A stretch of 64,000 nt of DNA from Bradyrhizobium sp. B124. Lineage in GTDB: Bacteria; Pseudomonadota; Alphaproteobacteria; Rhizobiales; Xanthobacteraceae. The stretch is taken from the NCBI RefSeq assembly GCF_038967635.1, contig NZ_CP152413.1:2356001-2420000 (forward strand), given 5' to 3'. A program made the translations under genes and the position numbers. Positions 7,657 through 14,972 of the stretch are shown here, in pieces; the stretch's first letter is position 1, and every line of letters starts with the position of its first letter. The notes beneath the pieces are model-generated. The model had not been told where the DNA came from. It was given only the letters and a program-made list of their open reading frames with translations, and searched no databases.

Positions 7657-7860
7657 GAGGGGGGCAGAAAATTTTCTGGAGACCGTCAGCGGCGGCCCGG
7701 CGCCTCCGGCTTTCGTTAACAAACACCGAGGGAGCTCCGTCGGCCCCGGTTGCGCCGATGAAGACTGCGGCCCGGTGCATTGGCCAGGGAAACGCCCGTT
7801 CACCAAGGGCGCAGCAATGCGGGCGGCGCCTTCAGCGCTGCCCGCATGATTTGGCCTGGA

Positions 7861-7905
7861 GTACGATCCGGAAAAGCGGGATGCGGTTTTCCGAAGATGT
7901 CCATG
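7861..7905. repeat. Dispersed palindromic repeat (ATCCGGAAAA ... TTTTCCG family)
   Basis: An imperfect palindrome in which GATCCGGAAAA faces TTTTCCGAAGAT around a GCGGGATGCGG centre. A related copy lies at 42696-42740. It occupies the gap between the two hsp20 genes and shows no coding potential. Confidence 0.55.
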
Positions 7906-7957
7906 TTCAGACAAGAAGCCAAAGCGCGATGGCGATCCAGCACGATCTCGTCGCCCG

Positions 7958-8443
7958 CTAATGGGTGTTGATAGCAATGCGCTTGACGCCTTCTCGCGGT
8001 TTGTCGGATTTCGGCAAGGAGATCGTCAGGACGCCGTTCTTGAACGATGCCTCCGCCCTGTCCTCGTGCACGCCCTCGAGCGGGATCTGGCGCTCGAAAG
8101 AGCCGTAATAGCGCTCGGTGAAGTATTTGCCCTCGCCGTTGCGCTCGGCTTTCTTCTCACCGCGGATGGTCAGGACGCCATTGGCAATTTCGACCTGGAC
8201 GTCCTTCTCCGTCATGCCGGGCAGCTCCGCCGAGATGGTCAGGTTCTTGTCGCCATCGTTCAGCTCGAGCCTTGGCCAGCCGAAGCGGCCCTCCATGAGC
8301 GGACCGGTGCCGCCGAAGCCGCGAAACACATCGTCAAACAGACGATTCATCTCCCGATGCAACGTCATGAAGGGATCGTAGGTATCGCGCACGGGCGCAA
8401 GCTCCTGGTTCTTTGTCCAGGGAATGAGATCACGAATAGCCAT
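7958..8443 (-). CDS. Small heat-shock protein (Hsp20, class B type)
   Basis: A 161-residue Hsp20 distinct from the one at 7059-7514. It opens MAIRDLIPWTKNQELAPVRD, has PFMTLHREMNRLFDDVFRGF, and an alpha-crystallin domain (about residues 55-155) with AELPGMTEKDVQVEI and YGSFERQIPLEGVHED. The C-terminal anchor is KRIAIN. It is an ATP-independent holdase. The ATG at 8443 has CAGGAGAA upstream, and a second near-identical SD copy lies 22 bases further up. No ROSE motif is seen here. It is the last gene of a small-gene operon that begins at 9270. Confidence 0.93.
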   Translation of the reverse strand: MAIRDLIPWTKNQELAPVRDTYDPFMTLHREMNRLFDDVFRGFGGTGPLMEGRFGWPRLELNDGDKNLTISAELPGMTEKDVQVEIANGVLTIRGEKKAERNGEGKYFTERYYGSFERQIPLEGVHEDRAEASFKNGVLTISLPKSDKPREGVKRIAINTH

Positions 8444-8488
8444 GTTTCTTCTCCTGCTGATACGGGTTTGTTCTCCTGTTGATACGGG
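8444..8488 (-). repeat. Direct repeat duplicating the ribosome-binding site of hsp20
   Basis: On the minus strand CCCGTATCA(A/G)CAGGAGAA occurs twice in tandem with a 22-base period. Each copy contains a CAGGAGAA Shine-Dalgarno sequence. Only the downstream copy is at functional distance from the ATG at 8443. Confidence 0.7.
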
Positions 8489-8577
8489 GCGGTGCGGGCG
8501 CACGTGCCCACACCCGGCGTCCCGATACTGTGGCTGCGGTCAAGATCTGCGGTTCTTTCAAGCGCCTCCTTTGATTT

Positions 8578-8808
8578 TTAAGCTGCTTTGATCTCGTGCG
8601 CGCCTGCAAGGCGTTGCATCTGGTCCTCGGCTGCCGCGGCCAGGCGGAGCAACCTCTGCCGGAGTTCACCCGGCAGGTCATGCTGCGCCAGCTGCTTTTG
8701 GCAGTGCGACACGACGCGACGTTCGCTGTCGACGAGAAAAGCGCGCACGTTCTGCGGAAGCGGCCGCCCGCCCTGCGATACGGGCGGCCAGGATGCAGGC
8801 TTGGACAT
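8578..8808 (-). CDS. Small Arg/Leu-rich protein of heat-shock operon
   Basis: A 76-residue hypothetical protein beginning MSKPASWPPVSQGGRPLPQN. It then runs as one amphipathic helical stretch (VRAFLVDSERRVVSHCQKQL, RQRLLRLAAAAEDQMQRLAG). A GAGG six bases upstream of the ATG at 8808 supports the start. It lies 17 bases after the exported-protein gene and 134 bases before hsp20, all on the same strand. No signal peptide or known motif is present. Function unknown. Confidence 0.65.
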   Translation of the reverse strand: MSKPASWPPVSQGGRPLPQNVRAFLVDSERRVVSHCQKQLAQHDLPGELRQRLLRLAAAAEDQMQRLAGAHEIKAA

Positions 8809-8825
8809 CTTCGGCCTCGTCGGCT

Positions 8826-9149
8826 TCAGCTGACACGGGGCAGGTCCCGCTCGTCATCCCAGGGAAGGCGGAACATGCCGGGGTGGCTGCTGTCCGGCAG
8901 CAGCAGGGTGTCGACCTTGAACAGCGGCGCGCCGGGCTTCCAATCCATCCAGCGCATCGAATCGAGATAGCGGACGGGTGGGAGCGGCAATACATGGCCG
9001 GCTCGATCGGACATAGCTTTGGGCGTGCTGTCCATGGCAATGGCGCCGGTCGGCGACAACATCGCCAATGCGAAGGTGCCGGCGATAAATCTCCGGCTAC
9101 GGCTGAAAGTCTCGAGCGTGGCGGAGACGGGTTTTTGATTCCTGGCCAT
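8826..9149 (-). CDS. Exported hypothetical protein of heat-shock operon
   Basis: A 107-residue protein. Residues 15-40 look like a Tat- or Sec-type signal (SRSRRFIAGTFALAMLSPTG, then an AIAMD cleavage region). The mature part is Pro/Asp/Trp-rich with RYLDSMRWMDWKPGAPLFKV and WDDERDLPRVS. AGGAGG directly precedes the ATG at 9149, overlapping the end of the upstream 39-codon gene. I do not recognise the family. Its place between a small membrane protein and hsp20 suggests an envelope-stress role, but that is inference. Confidence 0.68.
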   Translation of the reverse strand: MARNQKPVSATLETFSRSRRFIAGTFALAMLSPTGAIAMDSTPKAMSDRAGHVLPLPPVRYLDSMRWMDWKPGAPLFKVDTLLLPDSSHPGMFRLPWDDERDLPRVS

Positions 9150-9150
9150 C

Positions 9151-9270
9151 TCATCCTCCTGTCGGTACGAAGCTGATCCATCCGATCGTCAGAAAGCTGA
9201 GGACGAACATGAGCCAATGCAGTACAGCCGTCCCGCTTTTGCGCGATCGAGTTTGCATGCGTCTGCTCAT
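9151..9270 (-). CDS. Small single-span membrane protein (39 aa)
   Basis: A 39-codon gene. A basic N-terminus (MSRRMQTRSRKSG) is followed by one hydrophobic helix (VLHWLMFVLSFLTIGWISF) and ends VPTGG. The ATG at 9270 follows CCAGGAGA at normal spacing. The stop codon lies one base before the next gene's ATG, a strong sign of translational coupling. It is the first gene of the four-gene operon ending in hsp20. The positive-inside rule puts the N-terminus in the cytoplasm. Function unknown. Confidence 0.68.
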   Translation of the reverse strand: MSRRMQTRSRKSGTAVLHWLMFVLSFLTIGWISFVPTGG

Positions 9271-9403
9271 CTTGGGTCTCCTGGTATGTCTCTCCTTTCT
9301 CCTTCGAGCGTGAGCCGGCCATCGTCGTGATGGCCTCATCGGAAGTCCATCGCCGGCGCCGCTGTGTCGGGTTTTGACCTCCACGGCCTCCCGGCGGCAA
9401 CCG

Positions 9404-9432
9404 ACTTGGGAATCGAAAAAACGCCGTTCAAG
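9404..9432 (-). promoter_or_regulatory. RpoH-like promoter for the small-gene/hsp20 operon
   Basis: On the minus strand CTTGAA (9432-9427) and CCCAAGT (9410-9404) are separated by 16 bases. They resemble the sigma-32 boxes CTTGAA and CCCATNT. The predicted start near 9397 leaves a leader of about 125 bases. The rest of the 9271-9684 gap shows no gene. Confidence 0.45.
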
Positions 9433-9684
9433 GGCTCGGGCAAAATTTTTTGCGACCTTCCAGCCGGTGCGTCGGTTCACTTTGAACGATCGTCGCTCTG
9501 AACGGTTGAGGCTTCAGGCCGCCCAGTCAGATTCAGCCGGTGCCAATCGCCGGTTTTGCCGTAACGACCTTCGCCACGCTCTTTTGTGGCCAGCGGGCAG
9601 GTCGACACTGCGCCGGTGTTCGGCGGCTGACCGGAATCCGAGATGCACGAATCCTGAGCGTGAACTGAGACAGCAAGAAACAGG

Positions 9685-9894
9685 ATGGACGATTACCGAG
9701 ACTTGGTTGCCGCCGGTTTCACCATTCTCTGCGCAGCCCTGATGCTGGTGGCGGGGCTACTGTTGCTGGGTGACCGGCCCGAACCCGCCAGTTCCGATCG
9801 GCACATCGAGCCGCCGGCCGCAGCGCCGCAGTCGATTTCAAGCATCGAACCGGTTTCGCGGCCGTGCGATCCGATGCGGACGAGACTGTTCTGA
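9685..9894 (+). CDS. Small membrane protein, hypothetical
   Basis: A 69-residue reading frame. The N-terminal MDDYRDLVAAG is followed by one hydrophobic segment (FTILCAALMLVAGLLLLG, about residues 12-29) and a Pro/Ser-rich tail. The ribosome-binding site (AAACAGG) is weak and close to the ATG. I recognise no family. The membrane segment is the main support. It is kept as a probable small gene. Confidence 0.45.
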   Translation: MDDYRDLVAAGFTILCAALMLVAGLLLLGDRPEPASSDRHIEPPAAAPQSISSIEPVSRPCDPMRTRLF

Positions 9895-10211
9895 TGCGAC
9901 GGCCGATGCCCTCGGACGGCACGGCCCTTACCGCCGTCGCCTCCCCGGCTGACCTTCTTGACCTGCGGCGGGAGGCTGCCTTCTCGTCACTATCAGGCAA
10001 AGGACGTCAAGCGCCAGAGCCTCACCGGCGCTCAGCCTCAACAAGGCGGTCACCGACGGTGACCGGTCGCCACGCACTCCACAGCGGCCCCTTGTGCTCA
10101 CATCGAGTTCAGCTTCTGACCGTTACGAGCTTGGAGGCCAAAATTGCAGGAGAGACATTGCTAGCCTCGGGGTGGCCTTGTACTCTCGCAACTTCAAGAC
10201 TGGGGGCAGCC

Positions 10212-11138
10212 TTGGAAAAGGACGAACTCGAGCGCCTCGCGGGCCGCAAGTTGCGGCTGAGCTTCGAGGAGATTGTGAGCCATCCCGGCCTCCCGGAAGC
10301 GCGACGCGCCTATGTCGCGGCTTTCTGTGATTTGTACGAGGGTGATCCGTTCTTGGTTCGCCTGCTGCTACAGGCCGGCCGATTCCTCGTCTTCCTGAGC
10401 GCAGCGGTGCTCGAAGCCGCGCAGGATCCGGCGCGACGCGAAACATGGTTCACGGTCTCGGCCCTGAAGCGGCAACTCAATATGCACGGACAGGTGAGCG
10501 ACCGCCAGGTCGATCATCTCCTGGCACGGCTGTGCGAGGTCGGCTTTATCGAGCAGAGCCGCGCGCCGTCCGACCGACGCGTGCGGCTCCTGGCGACCAC
10601 CGACAAGCTGCGCTCGCATCACGCCGAATGGCTTGCGACGCATTTCGTGCCGCTTGCAAAGCTGTATCCCGATCATGATTACGGCCCGGTGCTGTCGCGA
10701 GATCAGGCCTTCAACGTGACCCATTGCCGCGTGGGCCTCGCATTCTTTCCGGTCTCAGTTCGCCTCATGATGACGCTGCCCGACACGATGCTGTTTTTTT
10801 CCCATGCCGCGGGGCCGCTGATTCAGAATGCGGTCCTGAGGGCCGCCATGGATGCAGGCGACCCGACCGCGGCGATCCCCTACATGGATGTGGCGGATCG
10901 CTTCGGCGTTTCACGAACTCATATCCGCAACCTGATGAACGCCGCGCAGGCGGCCGGTCTTGTCAGGATCATGGGACGCGGTGGGAGGAGCATCGAAATC
11001 ACGCCGCGCCACTGGGTGAGCTACGATCATGGCCTTGCAGTTGGAATGTACCTGCATGATGCGGTCAATCTCGTGGCGATGCGCAACTGGACGGAGGCTC
11101 GGCGCAGCTCCGCCGACCAGCTTTTGATCGCGGACTGA
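10212..11138 (+). CDS. Transcriptional regulator with two winged-helix segments (MarR-like)
   Basis: From a TTG at 10212 the product is 308 residues. Residues 70-140 look like a MarR winged helix (QVSDRQVDHLLARLCEVGFI, then the wing SRAPSDRRVRLL). A second HTH near residues 220-255 reads YMDVADRFGVSRTHIRNLMN followed by AAGLVRIMGRGGRSI. The open frame reaches back to 9864, but those 116 codons are Arg/Ser-rich and look non-coding. TTG 10212 has GGGGGC just upstream, so this start is preferred but not proven. It would be a cytoplasmic DNA-binding protein. Target unknown. Confidence 0.65.
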   Translation: MEKDELERLAGRKLRLSFEEIVSHPGLPEARRAYVAAFCDLYEGDPFLVRLLLQAGRFLVFLSAAVLEAAQDPARRETWFTVSALKRQLNMHGQVSDRQVDHLLARLCEVGFIEQSRAPSDRRVRLLATTDKLRSHHAEWLATHFVPLAKLYPDHDYGPVLSRDQAFNVTHCRVGLAFFPVSVRLMMTLPDTMLFFSHAAGPLIQNAVLRAAMDAGDPTAAIPYMDVADRFGVSRTHIRNLMNAAQAAGLVRIMGRGGRSIEITPRHWVSYDHGLAVGMYLHDAVNLVAMRNWTEARRSSADQLLIAD

Positions 11139-11282
11139 TCCTGCCGGCGACTTTTCTTTGCGCATTCGATAGGCGCAAAGTTTTCCGACTGCACTTTGCT
11201 TGGAACGGCTAGACTCAATCCGCGGCCAACCATTGCCCAATGGCCATATTTTCAGTTTCCATTCTTTTTGAGGACGATTTTG

Positions 11283-11588
11283 ATGACCGGGATTGATAGC
11301 GGCGCGCGCGGCTCAACTGCCGTGCCGCTCCGTCCGCTGGTATGCGGCGCGTTCATTGCGATATTGGCCGCTTTTGGCCTCTACGCCGCCTTTATCTCAG
11401 GTCCCGCCATGCGCGCCGCCGCACATGATGACGTTGTGCGGATGGTTGCCGAGGAGGATCGCCGGTTCTGTAAAATGTTCGGACTGGGCGCGGGCACGGA
11501 CACGTTCGCTGCGTGCAGCAGAGAGCTGTCGACCGTCGGGCAACGGCAGGTCGATCGCGACAATGCCGCCGCCCAAGGTCTGCTCTAG
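11283..11588 (+). CDS. Hypothetical protein with one N-terminal membrane segment
   Basis: A 101-residue protein. Residues 18-38 are hydrophobic (PLVCGAFIAILAAFGLYAAF), serving as a signal anchor. The rest (HDDVVRMVAEEDRRFCKMFG, CSRELSTVGQRQVDR) is soluble and contains two cysteines. GAGGACG lies about nine bases upstream of the ATG at 11283. It lies 36 bases before the exported cupin gene, so they may be cotranscribed. No known domain. Confidence 0.6.
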   Translation: MTGIDSGARGSTAVPLRPLVCGAFIAILAAFGLYAAFISGPAMRAAAHDDVVRMVAEEDRRFCKMFGLGAGTDTFAACSRELSTVGQRQVDRDNAAAQGLL

Positions 11589-11624
11589 CGCTTCCTCGAT
11601 ATTTCTCCCGAAAAGGATTTGGCT

Positions 11625-11993
11625 ATGATCAGACGTTCGATGTTCGGACTAAGTGTTGCGGCTATCTGGATCGGTTCGGCCGCGGCGCAGAACGCTCCTC
11701 CCTCCTACCAGGCCGACCCGACGGTCTATAAGGTCATCTTCGAAGATCAGAACTTTCGTGTGATCGCGGCCACCTGGAAGAAAGGTGCGACGGACAAGGC
11801 GCACTCGCACCCTCTTCCTTTCGTGGTCTACGCGCTCGATGACTGCACCGTGCGGGTCCACAATCCGGACGGCACGACGCGCGAACTGAAGAACAAGGCC
11901 GGAGTGGCCAGCGCGGGCCCTGTGACTTCCTCGCATACGGCTGAAAATGCTGGCGAATCGGACTGTCGAGCCCTTCTGGTGGAGCGGAAATGA
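11625..11993 (+). CDS. Exported cupin-like protein
   Basis: A 122-residue protein with a signal peptide (MIRRSMFGLSVAAIWIGSAA, AQ cleavage). The remaining domain has the cupin-style motif KAHSHPLPFVVYALDDCTVR followed by VHNPDGTTRELKNKAG. It probably folds as a single beta-barrel. The HxH pair could bind a metal. The ATG at 11625 is preferred over an upstream in-frame TTG because AAAGGA lies at the right spacing. It sits between two other exported proteins, which suggests a periplasmic function. The ligand is unknown. Confidence 0.75.
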   Translation: MIRRSMFGLSVAAIWIGSAAAQNAPPSYQADPTVYKVIFEDQNFRVIAATWKKGATDKAHSHPLPFVVYALDDCTVRVHNPDGTTRELKNKAGVASAGPVTSSHTAENAGESDCRALLVERK

Positions 11994-12082
11994 TCCGGCA
12001 CCAGACGATGTTCACCGCGGCGAACGGTCCATCGCCTCTTATCGGCTCTATCATGCGCGGCGTTAATCGAAGGACTAGCAGC

Positions 12083-12541
12083 ATGCGTTACCGGATCGCT
12101 CCGATCGTCATCGCCGTTCTTGCATTGCTTGGCGCAATTGCGTGTCCGGCAGGGGCTGAGCAACCGACCGATACACGAGAGCCGGTGCAACGAACGGACG
12201 CGGAGAAAGCCTTCGTGCTGGAGCAGATGCGACTGTTCCTGGCCACCGTCGTGGAAGTCGAGGAAGGGCTTGGCTCGGGCGATCTGGATCTGGTCGCACG
12301 CGAAGCAGCGGCACGCGGCCGCAAGGCCAATGCCGCGCTGGTCCGGCCTCCCACCCTGGCGGCCAAGGAAAGCGACGCCTGGAAGGCGATGATCGGCTCG
12401 GTCCGTAGCGGCTTTGACCAGATCGCCGAGCAGGCGGCTGCGCGCGCGCCGGCGGCGAAGATCAACAAGACCCTTGCCGATACGATGAGGAATTGCGTTG
12501 CCTGCCATCAGGCCTATCGCATTTCCGCGGAAGCGCGCTAG
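12083..12541 (+). CDS. Exported c-type cytochrome-like protein (single C-terminal CxxCH)
   Basis: A 152-residue protein with a signal peptide (MRYRIAPIVIAVLALLGAIA, AGAEQ). A helical body is followed by a single haem-binding CVACHQAYR motif near the C-terminus. The order, helices first and CxxCH last, is that of class II cytochromes (cytochrome c'). It is also reminiscent of the protein at 56561. It should be periplasmic. AGGAC lies upstream of the ATG at 12083. The frame continues upstream to 11990, but without a signal peptide. Confidence 0.78.
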   Translation: MRYRIAPIVIAVLALLGAIACPAGAEQPTDTREPVQRTDAEKAFVLEQMRLFLATVVEVEEGLGSGDLDLVAREAAARGRKANAALVRPPTLAAKESDAWKAMIGSVRSGFDQIAEQAAARAPAAKINKTLADTMRNCVACHQAYRISAEAR

Positions 12542-12892
12542 GCTCGGTGATCGAGATCGACTTGTGCTCTAGTCGGCTTCGGCGGGGTCACGTTCCTCGG
12601 CCGGGGCATCGGCATGCAGCGCGGCTGCATCCGTGTGCCGGACGCGGTGTCCTGCGCCACCCGGCTGCCTCGCAGGGCGCAAATAGAGTCAGTCGATAAG
12701 AGGTTCCTGCGACAATGGATTTATTTCATGTGCGGGTTGGAGTTGATTTCGTGCGCCTTCGTTTAACTTTTCCGATGTGAGCAATATTGACCAGCCTCGC
12801 ATTGGCGCATTGGGCTAGACCGGCTTCATCGCCGTCCGAATAGGCAGTTACCGGCGACGGAGATAATGCTCCCGCCCAATACAGGGGAAAGC
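12542..12892. other. Intergenic region, no gene seen
   Basis: There is no credible reading frame in these 351 bases. The notable feature is the palindrome at 12778-12793, embedded in a stretch that resembles 14811-14862 (see that entry). Confidence 0.5.
12778..12793. promoter_or_regulatory. Imperfect palindrome shared with 14842-14857
   Basis: TGAGCAATATTGACCA is a two-mismatch version of the perfect palindrome TGGTCAATATTGACCA at 14842. Both are preceded by a TTAACTT...CGATGTG stretch and ATTTCATGTGCG. Both lie about 100-115 bases upstream of a small gene (12893 here). It could be a shared operator or promoter element. Confidence 0.5.
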
Positions 12893-13075
12893 ATGATGTC
12901 ATCTGTCCAACCAAATCCGCTATTCAGTCGCGCGGAGATCGGAATTCTTCCGTGCTCCAGGTGTGGCAAGCCTATGCGGTTGGCTTGCATTGAACCTGCT
13001 CAACCCGGTCATGAAGTCCGCACCTTCCAGTGCCCGGAATGCAAGACGACTGGAAGTTTTGCAGCTGCGATCTAG
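12893..13075 (+). CDS. Small zinc-ribbon-like protein
   Basis: A 60-residue protein with two CxxC pairs, PCSRCGKPM and FQCPECKTT, spaced as in a rubredoxin-like zinc ribbon. It probably binds one Zn. AGGGGA lies four bases upstream of the ATG at 12893, and a second ATG follows at once. The frame is open back to 12866. I recall similar short proteins in bradyrhizobia, but I know no function. It may be controlled by the palindrome 100 bases upstream. Confidence 0.7.
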   Translation: MMSSVQPNPLFSRAEIGILPCSRCGKPMRLACIEPAQPGHEVRTFQCPECKTTGSFAAAI

Positions 13076-13262
13076 CCGCCACTCTAGTCGGTGTTTGCGA
13101 TCTGGGGTCCGGCTCGGACTTCGCCTGCTGACCGCTCCATCAGCTTGTCGGCAGCCCGGTGCTCCCATTCCGGCTGCGCTTCCACTGTGCGGCACTTTTA
13201 CTTCGAAAGCCGGCGGCTGAATGGTAAGCTGGGCGTCCCACCGCGCGGGGACGAAACGGGAC

Positions 13263-13943
13263 ATGCCAGAAAATGCCAACCACGCCATATTTGATCCCAA
13301 GGAGTTTCTCGCCAAGGTAGGCGAAGGGAAGACCATTCTCGCGTTTCGCAAGGATGAGATCGTCTTTGCGCAGGGCGACGTGGCAGACAAGGTTTTCTAT
13401 ATCCAGAAAGGCCGGGTCAAGGTTGTTGTCATATCCGAGCAAGGCAAGGAAGCCGTGGTCGGCATTTTGGAGCCCGGCCAGTTCTTTGGCGAAGGCTGCA
13501 TGAACGGCCATTCGCTGCGTATCGCGACGACGACAGCGATGGAGGAATGCCTAGTGACCGCGATAACGAAGACCGCCATGGTCGCGGCATTGCACGATGA
13601 ACCCAAATTTTCCGAGCTGTTCATGGCCTATCTGCTGACACGCAACAGCCGGATTGAAGAGGACCTGATCGACCAGCTCTTCAACTCCAGTGAAAAACGG
13701 TTGGCGCGCCTGCTGCTCCTACTGGCGAATTTCGGCAAGGAGGGCAGCCCTCAACCGATCAGTCCAAATATCAGCCAGGAGACATTGGCCGAAATGATTG
13801 GAACGACGCGATCCCGCGTCAGCTTCTTCATGAACAGATTCCGCAAGCTCGGCTTCATCAGCTACAACGGAAAAATCGAGGTCAACAGTTCATTGCTGAA
13901 CGCGGTCTTGTACGACAAGCCCGAGATCAAGCGCGAATTGTAA
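13263..13943 (+). CDS. Crp/Fnr-family transcriptional regulator
   Basis: A 226-residue regulator. Residues 20-130 form a cyclic-nucleotide-binding-type beta-roll (IVFAQGDVADKVFYIQKGRV, GILEPGQFFGEGCMNGHSLR). Residues 165-210 carry an HTH_Crp domain (SQETLAEMIGTTRSRVSFFM). There is no N-terminal cysteine cluster, so it is not an oxygen-sensing Fnr. The FGEG motif resembles the phosphate-cassette region, but ligand binding is not proven. The ATG at 13263 was chosen over 13221 because the extension has no family similarity. A ribosome-binding site like ACGGGA lies immediately upstream. Confidence 0.9.
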   Translation: MPENANHAIFDPKEFLAKVGEGKTILAFRKDEIVFAQGDVADKVFYIQKGRVKVVVISEQGKEAVVGILEPGQFFGEGCMNGHSLRIATTTAMEECLVTAITKTAMVAALHDEPKFSELFMAYLLTRNSRIEEDLIDQLFNSSEKRLARLLLLLANFGKEGSPQPISPNISQETLAEMIGTTRSRVSFFMNRFRKLGFISYNGKIEVNSSLLNAVLYDKPEIKREL

Positions 13944-14088
13944 GAGCGGGAGGACGTACGTGAAGATTCTCCCGGCCAGAAACGACCTGTTCGCCTGAAA
14001 AGAAAAAGGACCGCGTCACGCGAATGAGGATCCTTTAGAGCGCCTTGCGCGTTGAGGCTCTATCGAGGGGTGGACCTGAAGGTGGGTT

Positions 14089-14289
14089 ATGAGCGACGTT
14101 CCTCGCGATATTCAAAGAAAGTTCGAACGGCGGTGGGCCGCCAGATTTGCGCGGCCAGTGGAAGCGGGCCGGCCCGAAAGGCATCAATCTAAAAAGCCGG
14201 ATCAGCCCCTCGCCGTTTCCCCCAAAACCGACAGAAAAACCCGCCGAATTGAACCGGCGGCCTTGAGGCGTGCGAGCGCGGAACCGTAA
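14089..14289 (+). CDS. Small basic hypothetical protein
   Basis: A 66-residue protein opening MSDVPRDIQRKFERRWAARF, a start I recall from short bradyrhizobial hypothetical proteins. The rest is Arg/Pro/Lys-rich and probably unstructured. AAGGTGGG lies just upstream of the ATG at 14089. No domain or function is known. Confidence 0.6.
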   Translation: MSDVPRDIQRKFERRWAARFARPVEAGRPERHQSKKPDQPLAVSPKTDRKTRRIEPAALRRASAEP

Positions 14290-14383
14290 GCCGCACCGTT
14301 GTACCGCTTGCCAGCTGGCAGCTGTTGGTCGAGCGGTCGAGAAAGCGCCGCAGATGAAACCTCTTCGCATTCGCCGCTCGGCC

Positions 14384-14539
14384 TTACTTTTTCGGTTCGG
14401 GATGGAGCTCGCGCTTCTCGGCTTCGTACTGCTCGATCAAGAGCGAGAGGCCGCTTAGGGTCAGTTGATCCGTGATCCGGATCCTGAGCGAACGGTAGTG
14501 CGCGATCTTCTCGTCCAACTCCGAGCACTTGTTACACAT
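14384..14539 (-). CDS. Small CxxC hypothetical protein
   Basis: A 51-residue protein starting MCNKCSELDEKIAHYRSLRI and ending EAEKRELHPEPKK. A CxxC pair at residues 2-5 is followed by a helical hairpin. I recall similar proteins (MC..C.ELD.KIAHY) from bradyrhizobia. The frame is open 25 codons further upstream to 14614. This ATG was chosen because the cysteine pair is N-terminal in the relatives I recall and GGAAG lies upstream. No function known. Confidence 0.62.
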   Translation of the reverse strand: MCNKCSELDEKIAHYRSLRIRITDQLTLSGLSLLIEQYEAEKRELHPEPKK

Positions 14540-14684
14540 AACCGGACTTCCGAACTGACACCAATAATGAAAAACCAACTCAATTTGAGTTAGTTCCGCC
14601 ATTGGCTCGCGCAACCGATTACCTGGTTGCCCCGTAACTTGGGTGTCAGCCCATTCTTCCCATTTTAGTACTGTGGGCTGGCTG
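14540..14684 (+). ncRNA. Candidate small RNA ending at the orphan terminator
   Basis: No gene is seen here. A strong plus-strand terminator follows at 14685-14727, yet no plus-strand coding region lies within 395 bases upstream of it. A 7-bp stem (CAGCCCA at 14647 with TGGGCTG at 14674) carries a loop with CTTCCC. This pattern fits a small regulatory RNA. The 5' end is unknown. Confidence 0.35.
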
Positions 14685-14727
14685 GGGCCGTTCGGTCCGT
14701 CCCGGTCACGAACGGCCCTATTTTTTG
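14685..14727 (+). terminator. Strong intrinsic terminator without an upstream gene
   Basis: A 10-bp stem, GGGCCGTTCG at 14685-14694 with CGAACGGCCC at 14709-14718, is followed by TATTTTTTG. It is a clear rho-independent terminator on the plus strand. The nearest plus-strand coding region ends at 14289, and the gene in between is on the minus strand. Confidence 0.85.
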
Positions 14728-14841
14728 TTCATCCATACTGGCGAAGACGAGGATTAGGATCAGCAAGGTAAGTGCGATCGAGACGCAACCGGCTATCGTT
14801 ATGGCGTCCTATTTCATGTGCGCCGTTAACTTCTGTCGATG

Positions 14842-14857
14842 TGGTCAATATTGACCA
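14842..14857. promoter_or_regulatory. Perfect 16-bp palindrome, likely operator
   Basis: TGGTCAATATTGACCA is fully self-complementary. It lies 115 bases upstream of the small gene at 14973. A near copy with similar flanks is at 12778-12793 upstream of another small gene. Confidence 0.55.
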
Positions 14858-14972
14858 GTATGTCGGCTACCGGACATGCCAGATTACCTCGATCACCGCA
14901 CCGCCTTATTGGCCCCACGGTGATGAGAACGCCATCACGCGCTCCCGCCTTCTCCAACAGAGGAGCAGCGAC

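Noticed and set aside
8430..8561. A TTG-initiated 43-codon leader peptide overlapping the second hsp20 start, after an AGGAGG
   Set aside because: The spacing from AGGAGG to the TTG is only three bases and the peptide has no recognisable features. I could not support it.
8557..8562. CTTGAA as a sigma-32 -35 box for an internal hsp20 promoter
   Set aside because: No CCCAT-like -10 element is found at 13-17 bases.
8444..8577. A CIRCE (HrcA) operator or ROSE element in front of the second hsp20
   Set aside because: No TTAGCACTC-N9-GAGTGCTAA and no UUGCU-AGGAG pairing are present.
9864..10211. N-terminal extension of the two-HTH regulator (116 codons)
   Set aside because: Arg/Ser/His-rich without structure, and no good ribosome-binding site at 9864. 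The TTG at 10212 has a better one.
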